Assembly: GCA_030374765.1 (NCBI GenBank)
Contig: JARGXX010000026.1
Span: 310,001-374,000 of the forward strand
Direction: 5' to 3'
DNA length: 64,000 bases
DNA from: Agarophyton chilense
Taxonomy: Eukaryota > Rhodophyta > Florideophyceae > Gracilariales > Gracilariaceae
Part shown: piece after piece, positions 22,869 to 34,270 of the stretch
Position numbering within the stretch: the stretch's first letter is position 1
How the letters are laid out: every line of letters starts with the position of its first letter
Translations under genes and position numbers: made by a program
Notes under the pieces: model-generated
Seen by the model: only the letters and a program-made list of their open reading frames with translations
What the model was told of the DNA's origin: nothing
Databases searched by the model: none

Positions 22869-25258
22869 GACCAACTTTCTACCCGTGAGACACGCCTCAT
22901 GTCTCCTTTCATCAAACCATAAAAGTATAGCGAGCGACAGCGGCGCGGTCATCGGAGTGGTGTCCGCCTGCGATTGCTCAGGGTGCGCGACGCGCGATCC
23001 CTTGAGGTTAAGAAATCGGTGCCAGTGTCGGTTGGAGAGTTCGAGCGACGACGGCGGCGCACGAATTGAGCGACAACCATTCAGGTAGGGACTTCTTCGG
23101 TTGCTCAAACTTCATTTTCCTCCTAGGTCCCTGCGCGTGCCGTCCCGCCTGGTCGTTCCCACGGCTCGACAACCCTTCAGGTATTGCTGCCCTTAATTGG
23201 CGGCATCGCGACCGTAATCGTGCTGTCCGGCTTTCCTTGAAGGTTTCCTGGCTTCTCGACCTTTTAGGTTTCGTCTACCTTTTAAGGATTGATTCGTGGC
23301 GCCTGTTGGGCCCGAGCCTGCGTCGATACCACCATTGAGGTATTGTCCTGGGTCCGTGATGGAAGCTTCCAGTTTTGAGACCTTATTGGTGTTGAGCGGC
23401 CCAGTTGGTAATTGCGCGACCCTTTTCCGTTTTTGCATTCCGGTTCACCTTCAATGCTATGACAGGATCGCAACACCTCCACGCGCGCGTGCGAACCGAT
23501 TCGGTGCCACGTCAACGCACCTTGCGCCGCATCGTGGATTCGCCACCGATGCCTCGAAGGGATGGGTCGTCCCCACATGCGGCACCAGCGCTCGAGAGAC
23601 ATGAGGTGCCAGTTACCATTGGGGTTGAAGAAGTTGGCGATTCCGAGGGGATTGATACCCCTGAAGTTACGCCTTTGAGGTCGGATTGGTCCCGCTGCAC
23701 GATACCTCAAAGGTCTGGAACCGCTCGCGCCCGTACGATGGCATCTGTTGCACCTGAAAGGTCGAAGTCGGTACTACCGGAAAGGTTGGATACATTGGCC
23801 GTCTCCTCGGAACGGACCGAGGAGGCTTCACTTAAGAAGGATGAATACCCGCTGTTGCTCCCCGCGGCTGTGGAGGTCGAGTCATCGCCTTGTTCGTCGG
23901 TTCAAGCAACTGCCTTCCCAACCATGTCAGGTAGCGGCCCATCGCGTGGCCATAGACGCGGTGTTATTACCAAGAGGGTGACTCGCTCGGCTTCCCGAAC
24001 GCCTATTAACATTGGTTTTCGCAGCGTGCCTGTCCCTGCGACACAGATCTCCCCTGGGACTCCGGCTGACCCATACCAACCCAGTGGTGGACTTCCTCCG
24101 ACAACACGAACCAATTGGGCTCAAAATCACGCGTTTAGTGCGGCGAACCGGACGACGAATCAGTATGGGCCTTTTGGTATTGCCTTCGACCAGGTGACTC
24201 ACAGTGACCTGTTGAAGCACGATTGGCCGGTGGCGGTGGAGAATTCGTCATTGCCGGCAGCTCTCACTAGACCGCAATTGGATACCTACTTGGGTTTGTT
24301 CCGTTGGGACTGCGAGCGCCTCCGCTCCGTCCCACTGCTCTTGAAGAAAAGGGACCAAGAGTCTCAACCTCATCAGGGTCGAATGGAATGTTCCCACAGT
24401 CAGCAGCGTCATACACCTTTAAGGTATTACATCCCGCCGATGTATCCGAGCGACTTGCCGTATGTGCACATCGAACCGGAGCTGGATTATTACCGTCGAT
24501 TGTTGGTGCAAGTGTGCCAGTACCCGTCTTTTCCGGAGACTTACCTTCCGGTTTCACCTGACTTGGTTTCCCTGAATCGACCTTCCACCACTATCAATTG
24601 GGTCTGACCGTAGTAGGTGGGGCCAGGATGCAGCGACGGAGAGTCGCGTTCGCACTCGCAACTCCTACACTCGCGTTATGCATATGTTTCATAACGTCGA
24701 GTACTTCTCACAACCTACGAAGGGTAGGCGCGATTGGTACGTTCTTCGACCAGATTGGTGGGAGTCCTATGAGGTTCCGTTGTCGCTGAGCGTGCCCACT
24801 CCGCCGGTTTTGGCGTACTTCGGGAGTCAGATCTCCCGGAACCTAGAACGGCATTATCTCATTTGGTCGATTGCTCTCTCGGAGTGGACCGTGTTGGTTG
24901 CCATCTTGGCTGTGGAGGCCGCCCGTTACGGTATCGATTGGGATTGTCGCAATCCCGATTCTGACATATACTGAGATGGTGTTCAACCTGTAGCTCGCAT
25001 CTTCTTCATACCTCCGAGGGTTGCCCAGGATATTTCCCGATTTCGTTACAAGAACATCGTAGAGGGGACCGATTATACCGTGAAGGATTTGGACTCGTAT
25101 CTCGAGCAGAGCAAGAATTACCATTGGGATTCCCATCAAGGTTGGGAGGCTTTCGATCCCGCAAATTGGGAGATTGTGCCTCGCCACGCCCAATATTATC
25201 CCGGAGAGCCTCCTGTTTATGTAGCTCCCGCGAGCCCCGAACCTTATCAAGGTACTTT
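22869..25258 (+). pseudogene. Element B antisense gene (aORF), 5' part
   Basis: Plus-strand reading frame opposite to gag-pol. The open frame from 23405 (or an internal Met) to 24607 is Ser/Thr/Arg-rich. It carries repeated PxR words (TPLRS, IPQRS, APERS, LPERL) and ends in PMYPSDLPYVHIEPELDYYRRLL. After a frame change near 24607-24670 the frame continues (MHMFHNVEYFSQP..., VPTPPVLAYFGSQI, VLVAILAVEAARYGI) to a single TGA at 24972-24974, then NIVEGTDYTVKDLDSYL. These blocks match the antisense protein of element C at 50346-51203. No known domain was recognised. The frame is broken by the Copia insertion at 25259 and resumes at 30439. CATAAAAG near 22917 could be its TATA box. Confidence 0.6.
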
Positions 25259-25586
25259 TGTAACAAGATGGTCTCTGTTCTGATTCATGACGTAGGGCTG
25301 CGTCTACAAAGTCGTAGGTTCACGGGATAGGTTCAGCACAATGCTGGGCTCGTCGCTGCTCGACCGAAGCCATCTCTTTTACTCGGCCTAAGGCTAGGCC
25401 TTTGTAGCTCTCTGCTTGTGCCCGTTCGCGTGGGCGCTCTCTAGCGTCGTTCGTGCTGACAATTGCCATTGGGCGGGCAAGCCCTGGTTCAACTTGTATT
25501 ATGCAAAAGCTGTGTGATTTGTAACCAAATCACTCGAATTCATAGAGCATTACGTTCTCTGCAATATCGTACGTTTCCTAGTTTCA
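25259..25586 (-). repeat. Copia 3' LTR
   Basis: 328 bp, plus-strand TGTAAC to GTTTCA, nearly identical to 30111-30438. It is preceded in minus orientation by a purine-rich GTGGGGAATG tract. Confidence 0.85.
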
Positions 25587-25596
25587 CATTCCCCAC
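25587..25596 (-). other. Copia polypurine tract
   Basis: Minus strand TGTGGGGAATG directly before the 3' LTR. It adjoins a perfect 11-bp inverted repeat (GTTGCAGCAAG/CTTGCTGCAAC) at 25598-25621. Confidence 0.6.
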
Positions 25597-25620
25597 AGTT
25601 GCAGCAAGCTCTTGCTGCAA

Positions 25621-26265
25621 CTACGTCCAAGTATTACTGCTTAGGGAGAATGACTTGTGGTCGGGGAGCAGTAGCTTGCCGCTTGCAGCAACCCGATTAA
25701 GCAAACGGTGAGACGTTGGGTTGTTCTTCGTTAGAGCATCTGCAATATTGGCCTTACCCTGAATCCAGCGTAAAGAGTCCAGCTCCCTTGCCTCAAATGA
25801 ATCCCTGATCCTTTGAACGGTCTGGCGAAGCCTGTATTCTTTGCCATCGTGCAGAGTGGTAATGGTGTCAAAGAGTCCTTTTGAATCTACGTTCAAGACA
25901 TGCGAGAACTGGTCTGCAGGAGAGATGGATTTCAGCGTGCCCTTAATGGTAAACCCTCTATCGTCTGCGTCGGTGCATGCAATGATCTCGGCGCCATTCG
26001 ACGAGTGCGACACTCTTCTTTGCTCCACGCTTGCCCAATCAATCATATGGTAGGTCGTAGCATCGCCTGTCATTGTCCTATAACGAATGCCACTAACATA
26101 CCCGGTCTGACTATATTGTTGACTAGCTGAAATGCTAAATGAAGCGTCTGAAAACGAAACTACTTCCGCAGATTCAATTTTACGCGGGGGAAGCCGAAAT
26201 GTAACAACAGGTCGCAGGTTCTGAAGCTCGGAAAGAGTCCGGTTGGCTTCAAGCAGTTGGTTCAC
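25621..26265 (-). pseudogene. Copia RNase H
   Basis: C-terminal part of the Copia polyprotein. VVSFSDASFSISASQQYSQTG carries the first catalytic Asp, HSSNGAEIIA the Glu, NVDSKGLFD the next Asp, and IQGKANIADALTK the terminal His/Asp region in degenerate form. It is separated from the reverse-transcriptase frame by stops near 26270-26330. It degrades the RNA strand during reverse transcription. Confidence 0.8.
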
Positions 26266-26328
26266 TGTCAGTCAGGAAAGCCTTTGCTGCATGAGGGAGC
26301 CAAAGTATGCTGCTTGCGGAAGTGCTCT

Positions 26329-27057
26329 TCAACCAAGCCAGATAAGCGCTCCTGCCATCGTGCGGTACGATCCAATTTCGTGCAGAAGTGCCTTGTCTTT
26401 TCTCATGACTTTTCTTGCCCTACTTAGGTTTATAGGCTTGATATTACTCGCATACTCTTCCATGGAGAGCTGTGTGGTGAACTGTTCGGTTTGCGAGATC
26501 GTACAGCCGTTGAACTTAATATCTTCATCGATGATTGCCTTTCTGATGCTGAACCTTCCCCGAATTTCGTCTGAGAAATCTTGCATGTCTTGAACAGAGC
26601 CTGAGATGAGAAGGTCGTCTGTGATTTTGGCAAGGAGCATCTTGATATCGCCATTCCGCCTCCGTCTAATATAGAGCTGACTTACTCCGAATGCAAGTGA
26701 GAAGTTAGCCTCAGACAACAACCAGTTTTCAATTACCGTGGCCCACTGCCTTCCAGCTTCACTGATCCCGTATGGGAGCTTGATGAGCTTCCACAACATG
26801 CCGCGCTTCCCATTCCATTCTGGTGAGGGTCTTACGTACAGGTCGTGCTTGATAGGCCCACTCTGTAAATAGGCCCCTTTTATGTCGATGCATCCGAGGC
26901 GAAATTTCATAATCGTAGAGAGTGACAGGAGCATACGAATGATTTCAAACTGGGCATTGGCAGAATCGTTGCAAATGTTCCCTTTTTCTCTGTCACGATT
27001 TCCGTGGGGGCAGAGCCTGGCTTTCATGCGTTTCCGGTCTTTCTCTTCGCTCTTCAC
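26329..27057 (-). pseudogene. Copia reverse transcriptase
   Basis: Shows KARLCPHGNRDREK, GCIDIKGAYLQSGPI (first catalytic Asp), LPYGISEAGRQW, and the catalytic pair in KITDDLLISGS, where most Copia elements have YVDD. The frame is open through the whole domain. One TAA separates it from the upstream integrase C-terminal frame at 27058-27060, within an otherwise continuous SSHVV.KVKSEEKDRKR. Confidence 0.85.
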
Positions 27058-27060
27058 TTT

Positions 27061-28065
27061 TTATACCACATGTGAGCTGATAACGTTGGCATTTCGTGGT
27101 ACCGTATGTTCGGGAACCTCGATGTAAGCGCCTTTCCAGGCCTTTTCCAGCTCCTCGTTAACTGCCTTATCCAGGGTCCATTGTGGAGCGCAATCCATCT
27201 TCTTCCGGTTCACTTTTGTATTACCAATCGCATCATAGATCTCATTCAACACGCACTGTTCATTCGTTTTGAGATATACATCCTTCTCGTCACTAGGACC
27301 TTCAGCATCAGGTTGTCCTATGTCCCGTGAGGGGTCTACGACAAATATGGTGGAGAAGAAAGATGAAGGTGTAGGCATGTTCGTTGCTTCGGCATCATCG
27401 GTAGGACTTTCCGGACCAAACACATCGTACGTTATCTGCTCAGATTCTGTACGTTGGACAAATTCTTCATCAGTGGCGGCTGGTGGTATATATTCTACTG
27501 GGGTATCGTCGGCGAGTACGTCTTCCAGTATACCTTCTTGCAGTTCTTTGGCAATCTTTCTGTCTGGTACAAGTCTGACATGTTCGTACGCAACTTTTAT
27601 AGGCGGACCCCGATTAGATCGTCTGCAGCGTACATAGAAAAGTGCGGAGTCTATCACCGTGGCCTTGATCCATCGGATAGGGTCATTTTGCTTAGATGTA
27701 TTATAATAGACCCAAATTTCGGCACCTGTCTTGACGCAGTGAGGTGAAAGTAGGTGGTTATTGTGTGCTTTCAAAACCTTCTGAAGCGCTCTCGTTTCCA
27801 TGGTGCGTTTGTGAGCTTTGAAAAGCTTTTCTGGAACTCGGGCTGAGGGTATCCCTAAAAGCGATGGTGAGTATCCTAGTGCCAGTTGGAACGCGCTGAG
27901 TGTATAGTTTCCATGGAAAAGATTGCTAAGGAAAGATGCGCGGGCTACTAGTGTGTCGGGTGAAGCGGTACTCTCCACCTTCGCGAAGCGTGAAAACACG
28001 GATTTGAACAGACAGTTGTTGCGCTCGACTTTTTCGTTCTTAGAAGAGCACCGAGATGGCCTTTC
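27061..28065 (-). pseudogene. Copia integrase C-terminal part and linker
   Basis: Continues from ERPSRCSSKNEKVERNN (the Glu region of the catalytic core, after a TAA at about 28066) through FHGNYTLSAFQLALGYSP and a basic C-terminal domain (RWIKATVIDSALFYVRCRR), to an acidic linker before reverse transcriptase. The frame is the same as the upstream block, so a single nonsense codon breaks it. Confidence 0.7.
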
Positions 28066-29010
28066 TTAAATCAAGATACCATGCGAGGATAACAACCTAG
28101 TCAAAACTGGCCTCGTTAACTCAGGGTCCGCACTGAAAGACTGGGGTGCTCCATGATTATATATCCATACTGATTCCAGCTTGTTCGAGATCTCTTCCGC
28201 ATTTTTCTTGGCCACGATTACGCGTTCTCCGTAGTTGGTACCAGCGTAAATTATATTCAGGACATCGCATTTATCTTCACCAACGTAAACTACGAGAAAG
28301 TTGACTTGCACGGATTCGTTAAATGCATCGTTCACATGGCTGACTGATATCTTCTTTCGGGGCGCAGGTCTCCCGGTTGACGCGCAAACGTCGCATGCGT
28401 CGTATGCGCCATCACAAATGTTAGCTAGGTTGTCGTTCAGCTTATCTGCGTCTTCCAATAAGGTCTTCATCTCATCGGAAGTGGCGTGCGTATATCTGTG
28501 TATCTTCTTTATCGCATTCTTATCCATGTTCCTGTTTGAATTGCCGAGTAGCGAATGCATAGTAGATGCGTGATGTGGGATGATTTCTGTACGGATTCGG
28601 GCGTTCCCATGCCGGTCGGCACCAATATATGTGAAAAAGACGCGTTCAGTGTTGTCCATCGGACGTTTGAAGTGGAAAGCGGCGGGAAATGCACGGTTAA
28701 GCGTTTCAGAGAAACGTTTGAGATCTAATCCAATCGGCAGGGGTGAGGATCCGTGAACCAAGTCGAATTGTATGGCTGTCGGAAGTCCGTTAATGTCATT
28801 AATCACCAGTACCCAGGAGCATACAATCGCCCGAGCCTTAGCGCCATCATTACCCCACCCATGAAGACAAAAGTCACGTGGCGGTTCTAAAGTCAGCGGG
28901 ATACCGAGGGCGTCACACATCGCAGTTGCTTCCTCGATTCCACCAGTTGATGTGGGGGCTCCTTCATTTAATATTGGATTGAGGTCAGGGCGGAGCTCAG
29001 CTGACCTCAA
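28066..29010 (-). pseudogene. Copia protease, GAG-pre-integrase and integrase N-terminal part
   Basis: 314-residue open frame. The N-terminal half (RPDLNPILNEGAPTSTGG onward) has conserved Copia-pol character without a clear DSG box. Then come HRYTHATSDEMKTLL and CDGAYDACDVCASTGRP, the HHCC zinc finger of GAG-pre-integrase, and the start of the integrase core (VQVNFLVVYVGEDKCD, LESVWIYNHGAPQSFSAD) with the second Asp. It ends at a TAA that interrupts the core. Confidence 0.75.
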
Positions 29011-30140
29011 TGATGAAAAAACGACTTCGAAGCGGTTTCGGGTTTCACGTCGTCGGGTTGAGGTGGCTCATGGTCAGATTTTGGTTTTGCTGTGGTCACC
29101 TTGCTTCGAGAACGTCGTCTCTTCATTTCCTCGAATCAGTTTTCCTTGTCTTTATACCAGTGCCCTATATCGCCGCATACAAGACATGCACTCTCCTCTT
29201 TAAGCTTCTTGATAAACTGTCCTCACCGGTGTTGATTGTTTGTCGTCCTTTTTCCAAGCATGGTGTTCTGAACTCTGGTTTGGCCCCCACGGGGAGGGAG
29301 ATGCTGCATGTCATCTACATGCAATAGGTATTCCGAAGCGACTTCCAGTGTAAACATAGGGACATTGCACAAGCGTTGCTTTTGGATTCTCTTTACCGCT
29401 TCACTCACTTTGATTGCCAGTACCTCACAACTGGGGTCCTTGTTCTTGTCCGAGGATGATAAAAGCTCTGACAGTGACTTTAGTTCTGATAATACGACAG
29501 GAAGTTAGGCAGAGTGTTGCACATTGGAGGAATTGCTTGACGAGGTAAGTTGGAACACAAGAGCATTAATTGTATCCGGTGTAAGGTTGGCGTCACGAAG
29601 CATGAGGATCGCAAACTGTCTGCTTATGGCGTCACTGATACCTGCGGTGTGGTTTGCATAGCGTGCCACTGCTCCAGATAATCTGCTAGCGAAAGATGAT
29701 ACCCTCTCATCAGGGTTACGTTCACATTTCTAGATCGATTTCAGCGGGTCGACTTCTCTCTTAATAGACTCTGTGGGGCTATCTTTAGCAATAACTTCAA
29801 GTATCGTCTCAACCAAGCGCTGGTTATTCCGATCATCCGGATTGCCGTCAAGAGAAAGAAGTCCAGACGTTTCCGCCTTCGTGAGCATATCTTGTGCGGT
29901 TTTATCGCGGGCCATGTAAATGATGTGACCTGTGCCATCACACAAGGCTTTCCATTTGTTGTCCGCTTTGGCGAACTTAGCCATCATGCGCATCCATCTT
30001 CGTAAAGCATCTCGGTAGCGAACTTTGGAAGTGACAATTGTGATGAACATAGGTGTGCGGTTAAGACTACTGCTGTACTCTGTAGATACAGACCCTTCTG
30101 GGCCCGTAACTGTAACCAGATGGTCGCTGTTCTGATTCAT
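29011..30140 (-). pseudogene. Copia gag
   Basis: Open frame 29730-30140 starts MNQNSDHLVTVTGPEG inside the LTR-homologous segment and encodes a capsid-like domain (VRYRDALRRWMRMMAKFAKADNKW). Downstream, after stops, a zinc knuckle CLVCGDIGHWYKD at 29157-29192 has CxxC and His but lacks the last Cys. Gag packages the element RNA. Confidence 0.65.
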
Positions 30141-30438
30141 AACGTTGGGCTGCGTCTACAAAGTCGTAGGTTCACGGGATAGGTTCAGCACAATGCTGGG
30201 CTCGTCGCTGCTCGACCGACGCCATCTCTTTTACTCGGCCTAAGGCTAGGCCTTTGTAGCTCTCTGCTTGTGCCCGTTCGCGTGGGCGCTCTCTAGCGTC
30301 GTTCGTGCTGACAATTGCCATTGGGCGGGCAAGCCCTGGTTCAACTTGTATTATGCAAAAGCTATGTGATTTGTAACCAAATCACTCGAATTCATAGAGC
30401 ATTACGTTCTCTGCAATATCGTACGTTTCACAGTTTCA
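30111..30438 (-). repeat. Copia 5' LTR
   Basis: 328 bp, pair of 25259-25586. No standard TGG primer-binding site directly follows. TGGTTACAGTTACGG at the LTR/internal edge is the best candidate. Confidence 0.85.
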
Positions 30439-31130
30439 GAACTGTGAAGACACCGGTTGGTCGTTATGCTGGTCCCTTCCCGTCCGAGCCGTTACCTCAA
30501 GGTCGTAAGTCGCCTACCCCTACGGGTGTGACTCCTACTCAACCGAGCTCTTCGCGGGTTGCTGGTCCGGTTCGACTTCTGTTGGCGGGTATTGCTCGTC
30601 CTTAGCCTCAACCTATGATGGATTCTCCGGGCGTCGTCGGTTTGCTGGCTCGAATTCGCCAGGCTTGCATCACCAACTTTCAGAGGGCTGATCCTACCTC
30701 CATGGTTGCTGCATTAACGGTCCTTGAAGGTTTGCTGCCGCGCCATGCGCAATACATGAAGGCGCTGAACCAACTTGGTGAGTTCTGAAATCAGTTCCAG
30801 TTGGGCATTTACCAACTGGCCACCCGTCAGGTTGCCAATCTCGCGAGAGTCTCTGCTGCTGTGCCATCTGATCCTTTGACGGGTCCCCTTCTAGGTGCTA
30901 ACATGAACCCTGCGGTTTTGCAACCCGCTTCGGCGGATCCTCCCGTTCAACCTATGTTGGTTTCGACTCCTCTCCCCAGTGGCAGGGCTACCGCTCCTTC
31001 GTTACCTCCTATGTAGATGGCTCCTAGCATTCCTGCCAGTTTTCTTTCGTGGGTAGTCAATAACAGGTGTCCTCCTGATCCCACTGCTCCTCAACCGACA
31101 GGTCTTTCTACTTTCGGATTCGGGGGCTAG
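30439..31130 (+). pseudogene. Element B antisense gene (aORF), 3' part
   Basis: Resumes the antisense reading after the Copia insertion: TVKTPVGRYAGPFPSEPLPQ, then a Pro-rich stretch, a helical region (MVAALTVLEGLLPRHAQYMKALNQL), VANLARVSAAVPSDPLTG, and the final TGLSTFGFGG with TAG at 31128-31130. At least three stops break it (near 30605, 30787 and 31014). It ends 236 bp from the converging pol stop. The helical segment occupies the place of the SMDIAIILRKA segment of family 1. Confidence 0.5.
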
Positions 31131-31365
31131 TCTTTCTGTCGCTTCACTTTTGAGGTTCTTGTGGCGGCCGCTTGCCACTTGACTTCCTTAGTGTCTCCTT
31201 CTTCAAGTAAATTGTTGCTTCTTCTTGTCTCCTGTACTGTTACATTTGGCTGTTCTTTCGTGTCCTCTCTTGTAGGTAATTTGACACGCATATGCGTCCA
31301 CCTACTGCGAAAAACGACGTCTTCTCTCCCCCTTCTTTAGGCCTGAGTACCACGAAGGTCTAAGG

Positions 31366-31745
31366 CTAGCCGTTTGCAGGCATCGGCTCCATGCGACGGC
31401 GCCAATACCTGATACGTAAGTGTAGGGGCATTGCCGCTGGGGTTTCGAGGGTGTCCCCTTCTGGCTCCCAGCCGTACCACCTTACGGTGTACTTCAGACC
31501 ATTTTAGGTTTGCATTTGGCCTACCAGACGGTCAACGCGAAATTCCTCTGAAGTTTGGTTCTGATCTTTCGGGGAAGCGCTATCTCGAGGGTTCATATGT
31601 TCCGAGTTGGGAGCTTCGGTTGGGGGAGCCGGGTCGGGAGCTCCCACTTTTACCGTTTGAGGTTCGATTTCCGTCCCTGTGAGAGGGTTGTAATCCGGAT
31701 CATCACGTTGAAGGTCATCGTTCACCTCAATTGGGTTGGGGTCCT
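31366..31745 (-). pseudogene. Element B chromodomain (pol C-terminus)
   Basis: Minus-strand reading gives EEFRVDRLVGQMQT, one TAA, then YTVRWYGWEPEGDTLETP and RIRYWRRRMEPM, and a stop at 31366-31368. This is a chromodomain with the aromatic cage strand and the WEPE..T signature, as in chromoviruses. It is contiguous in frame with the integrase at 32299 once the solo LTR (31752-32293 plus one TSD) is taken out: ...TRPS joins EDPNPIEVNDD. It probably targets integration to heterochromatin. Confidence 0.75.
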
Positions 31746-31751
31746 CCGAGG

Positions 31752-32293
31752 TGTAGTACAGTGGATTCCTAAGGAAATAGGATAAGGAATACCTGAGGTG
31801 ATAGCGAGGAGAGCGGCACCGGGTGCCACGTGTGGCTCGGCACCTGCAGGTGGCGAAGGTCTAGTTTGTGGTATTTATTTATTTATTTTTCGCGTAGCGT
31901 ACAGTAGATACCTGGAGCCCTTACAGCAGGGACTCCGGGCGCGCAGCTCGCGGAGACGCATATAGTCTCTCGCTGGAGCGCCACCCTTGGGAAAGTAAAC
32001 CAAGCACCCTCGAGGCTTGTTTCTGACCTTCAAGTTCAACCTCGTGACTCTCCCCTTAAAGGTTTATTATCAACTACTCCTTTGGGTGTGTTTCTTAGCC
32101 GCCGATACCCAGCGCGTGTCATAGCAGCGCCTGCAGGATTATCGTCCGCCCAGTAAACCCCCTCTCCGCTCGGTGTTTGCGGATCCCCATTCAGGTCTTC
32201 CCCCGTCGTCGCTCCCGCTCCTTAGGTGTAGGGCTTTTAGGCTTCTTAGTCCTATCCGTACGGACGTTGTCGCTCGCCACTTGGTGTACTACA
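31752..32293 (+). repeat. Solo LTR (family 4) in element B pol, TSD CGAGG
   Basis: 542 bp with perfect 9-bp inverted ends (TGTAGTACA/TGTACTACA), flanked by CGAGG at 31747-31751 and 32294-32298. Removing it restores the B pol frame between integrase and chromodomain. Same family as 22053-22621. Orientation taken from similarity to that copy. Confidence 0.9.
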
Positions 32294-32298
32294 CGAGG

Positions 32299-33763
32299 GT
32301 CGAGTGCACAGAGCTACAGCTCTGGGCTCTCGGGCTGAGGTGCCTGCCTCAATGCGATGTTGAACCGTTTCAGGTGCTACCGTAATACGGTCAATTGATA
32401 TCGTATTCGGTATTCCATCTTGTTCAACCGTAACTGTGTTGTCTGATGCGTTCAATACCTTATAAGATCCCACTGATTTGGGTAGAAGCTTCGCATTGAT
32501 ATCTCTATCAATAGCTCCATCGTCGGCTTCATCACCCGGTCGTGGTCTTTCACCTGAAGGTGGGTTGTCTATGTAGACATATTTTCCCGAAGATACAGAG
32601 ACCACTTTTGTTACCCTACGGTCGTAGTCGGCCTTGTACCGCTTCTGGGCTGCAGTGAGGCGGCTCTCTGCATGTTTGAGAGCCCTCCTCAACCTCACAA
32701 GGGTATTTCGCTTGATCTGGGCAGGGGTCAGTGCGCCAGCTGCAGTGCTCGTGGTATGATCTCCCTGCACTACAATACTTGGAAGGTGTCGCGAAAGAAC
32801 CACATCAAAGGGAGTGGTGTGCGTTGACCGGTGTCTCTGAAGGTCATAGGAGTATGTGAGCGGAAGCACCAGCTCATCCCACCCAGTTTGGTGCTCTTCC
32901 GTATAGTTTCGTAGCCTTGATACCAATGTGTGGTTAAAGCGCTCGACCTGTCCGTTTGACTGCGGGTGGTAGGCAGTAGTGAAATAGTGCTTGATACCCA
33001 AGAGGTTCCAGACTGCTTCGAAGAACTTCGATGCCAGGTTTGAACCATTATCGGTAAGTAGGGACAGTGGTGCTCCATACGAGTACACCCAATTGTTGAG
33101 GATCGCGATCGCCAGCGTTGTTGACTTCGTATCCTTTAAAGGTATCGCTCTTGTGAGCTTCGAGAACCTGTCAGTGATCACTTGAATGTGCTGATACCCA
33201 GTCTTGGTTTTGGGAAGTGGTCCTAGAAGTTCTATCGCAACAAACTCCAGCGGACCCGCTGCTGGAAACAGCTTGAGGTATTTTCGATGCTTTCAAATAC
33301 CACCGCGGGTACGAACACAGGCTTCGCATTGACCTACAAAGTTATAGACATTATGGGCCGTATGAGGCCAGCAGAAATGTTGCCTCAAGGTGTAATACAT
33401 CCTGGTGGCACCGGGGTGTCCCGATAGTCGCGGGTAGTGCGCGAGATACAAGACTCTCGGGCGAAGCGCCTTCGGAACCACCTTTTGAAGGCTACCATCC
33501 AAGGTTGACCTTCTCCAGATGTACCAATTGTGGTCCACATCGAATTGTGATCCTTTGAAACCAATTTGGTCTGACAGGGTTCTGCAGTACGCATCCTGGG
33601 CCTGTTCTCGTAGGAACTCCTCTCTGGTTACGGGCATGACGTTCGTTTCCTCTAGGGTCAGTATCTGCGTTGCCATGTTGGTGCTCCGCAAAGCACCTTC
33701 TTCAGGTAAGTCCCAACATCCTTCTAGATGTTCGCCGGTACCATTTTGGTTTGATGACACCAA
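32299..33763 (-). pseudogene. Element B integrase
   Basis: The zinc-finger part (33293-33763) shows HYPRLSGHPGATRMYYTLRQ and CEACVRTRG. The core (32252-33181) shows VITDRFSKLTRAIP, the intact LLTDNGSNLASKFF second Asp, and YHPQSNGQVERFNHTL with the Glu. The C-terminal domain (KRYKADYDRRV, GSYKVLNASDNTV) follows. A stop/frame change at about 33290 separates the two parts and removes the region with the first Asp. This is the best-preserved gypsy integrase core in the window. Confidence 0.85.
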
Positions 33764-33766
33764 AAA

Positions 33767-34264
33767 TCAAGGGATGTCATCGTCCACAGGTTCTGTCTCT
33801 AACCCTGAGGTGTTTAAGCGTGACATAGCATCAGCTATGTTCTGCTTGATACCTGGACGGTACTGTACGTCTTTTTCAAACTCCAACAGTCCCAACCTCC
33901 AACGGGCAAATCTACCAGACGCATCTGCGAGTCCAATGATCCACCTTAAGGCGTCGTGGTCCGTGCGCAACATCAAGCGCTCACCGTAAAGGTATGGAAG
34001 GAGCATCAACATGCTCCACACTACTGCTAGACATTTTTTCTCGTTTACCGTGTAGTTCTGCTCCGCCTCATTCATAGCGTGGCTCCTGTACCCTATAGGT
34101 AATTTGTCTCCGTTTTGCTGCTCCCGCATGAGACAACAACCAATTTGGGCATGAGATGCATCCGTATCCAGCGTGTACGGTAGACCTGTTTTCGGTAACG
34201 CTAAGATTGGCGGCGACAACAGCGCTCGTTTCAATTCCTCAAAGGTATCCACTTTGTCGTTCAA
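33767..34264 (-). pseudogene. Element B RNase H
   Basis: Open 165-residue frame: TLDTDASHAQIGCCLMRE with the catalytic Asp, LAVVWSMLMLLPYLYGER with the Glu region, LRTDHDALRWI, and YRPGIKQNIADAMSRL at the end. It degrades RNA in the RNA-DNA hybrid. A stop at 34265-34270 separates it from reverse transcriptase. Confidence 0.85.
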
Positions 34265-34270
34265 TAGATT

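Larger units (their letters stand above)
25259..30438 (-). mobile_element. Copia-type LTR retrotransposon
   Basis: Two 328-bp LTRs flank, in minus-strand order, gag, protease/integrase, reverse transcriptase and RNase H, which is the Copia order. The LTRs differ at about nine sites by eye (under 3%), so the insertion is recent. It sits inside the antisense gene of element B, whose reading continues on both sides. Exact ends are uncertain by a few bases because no clean target duplication is seen (GTACT/GAACT is the nearest). Only a few in-frame stops separate the coding blocks. Confidence 0.9.
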
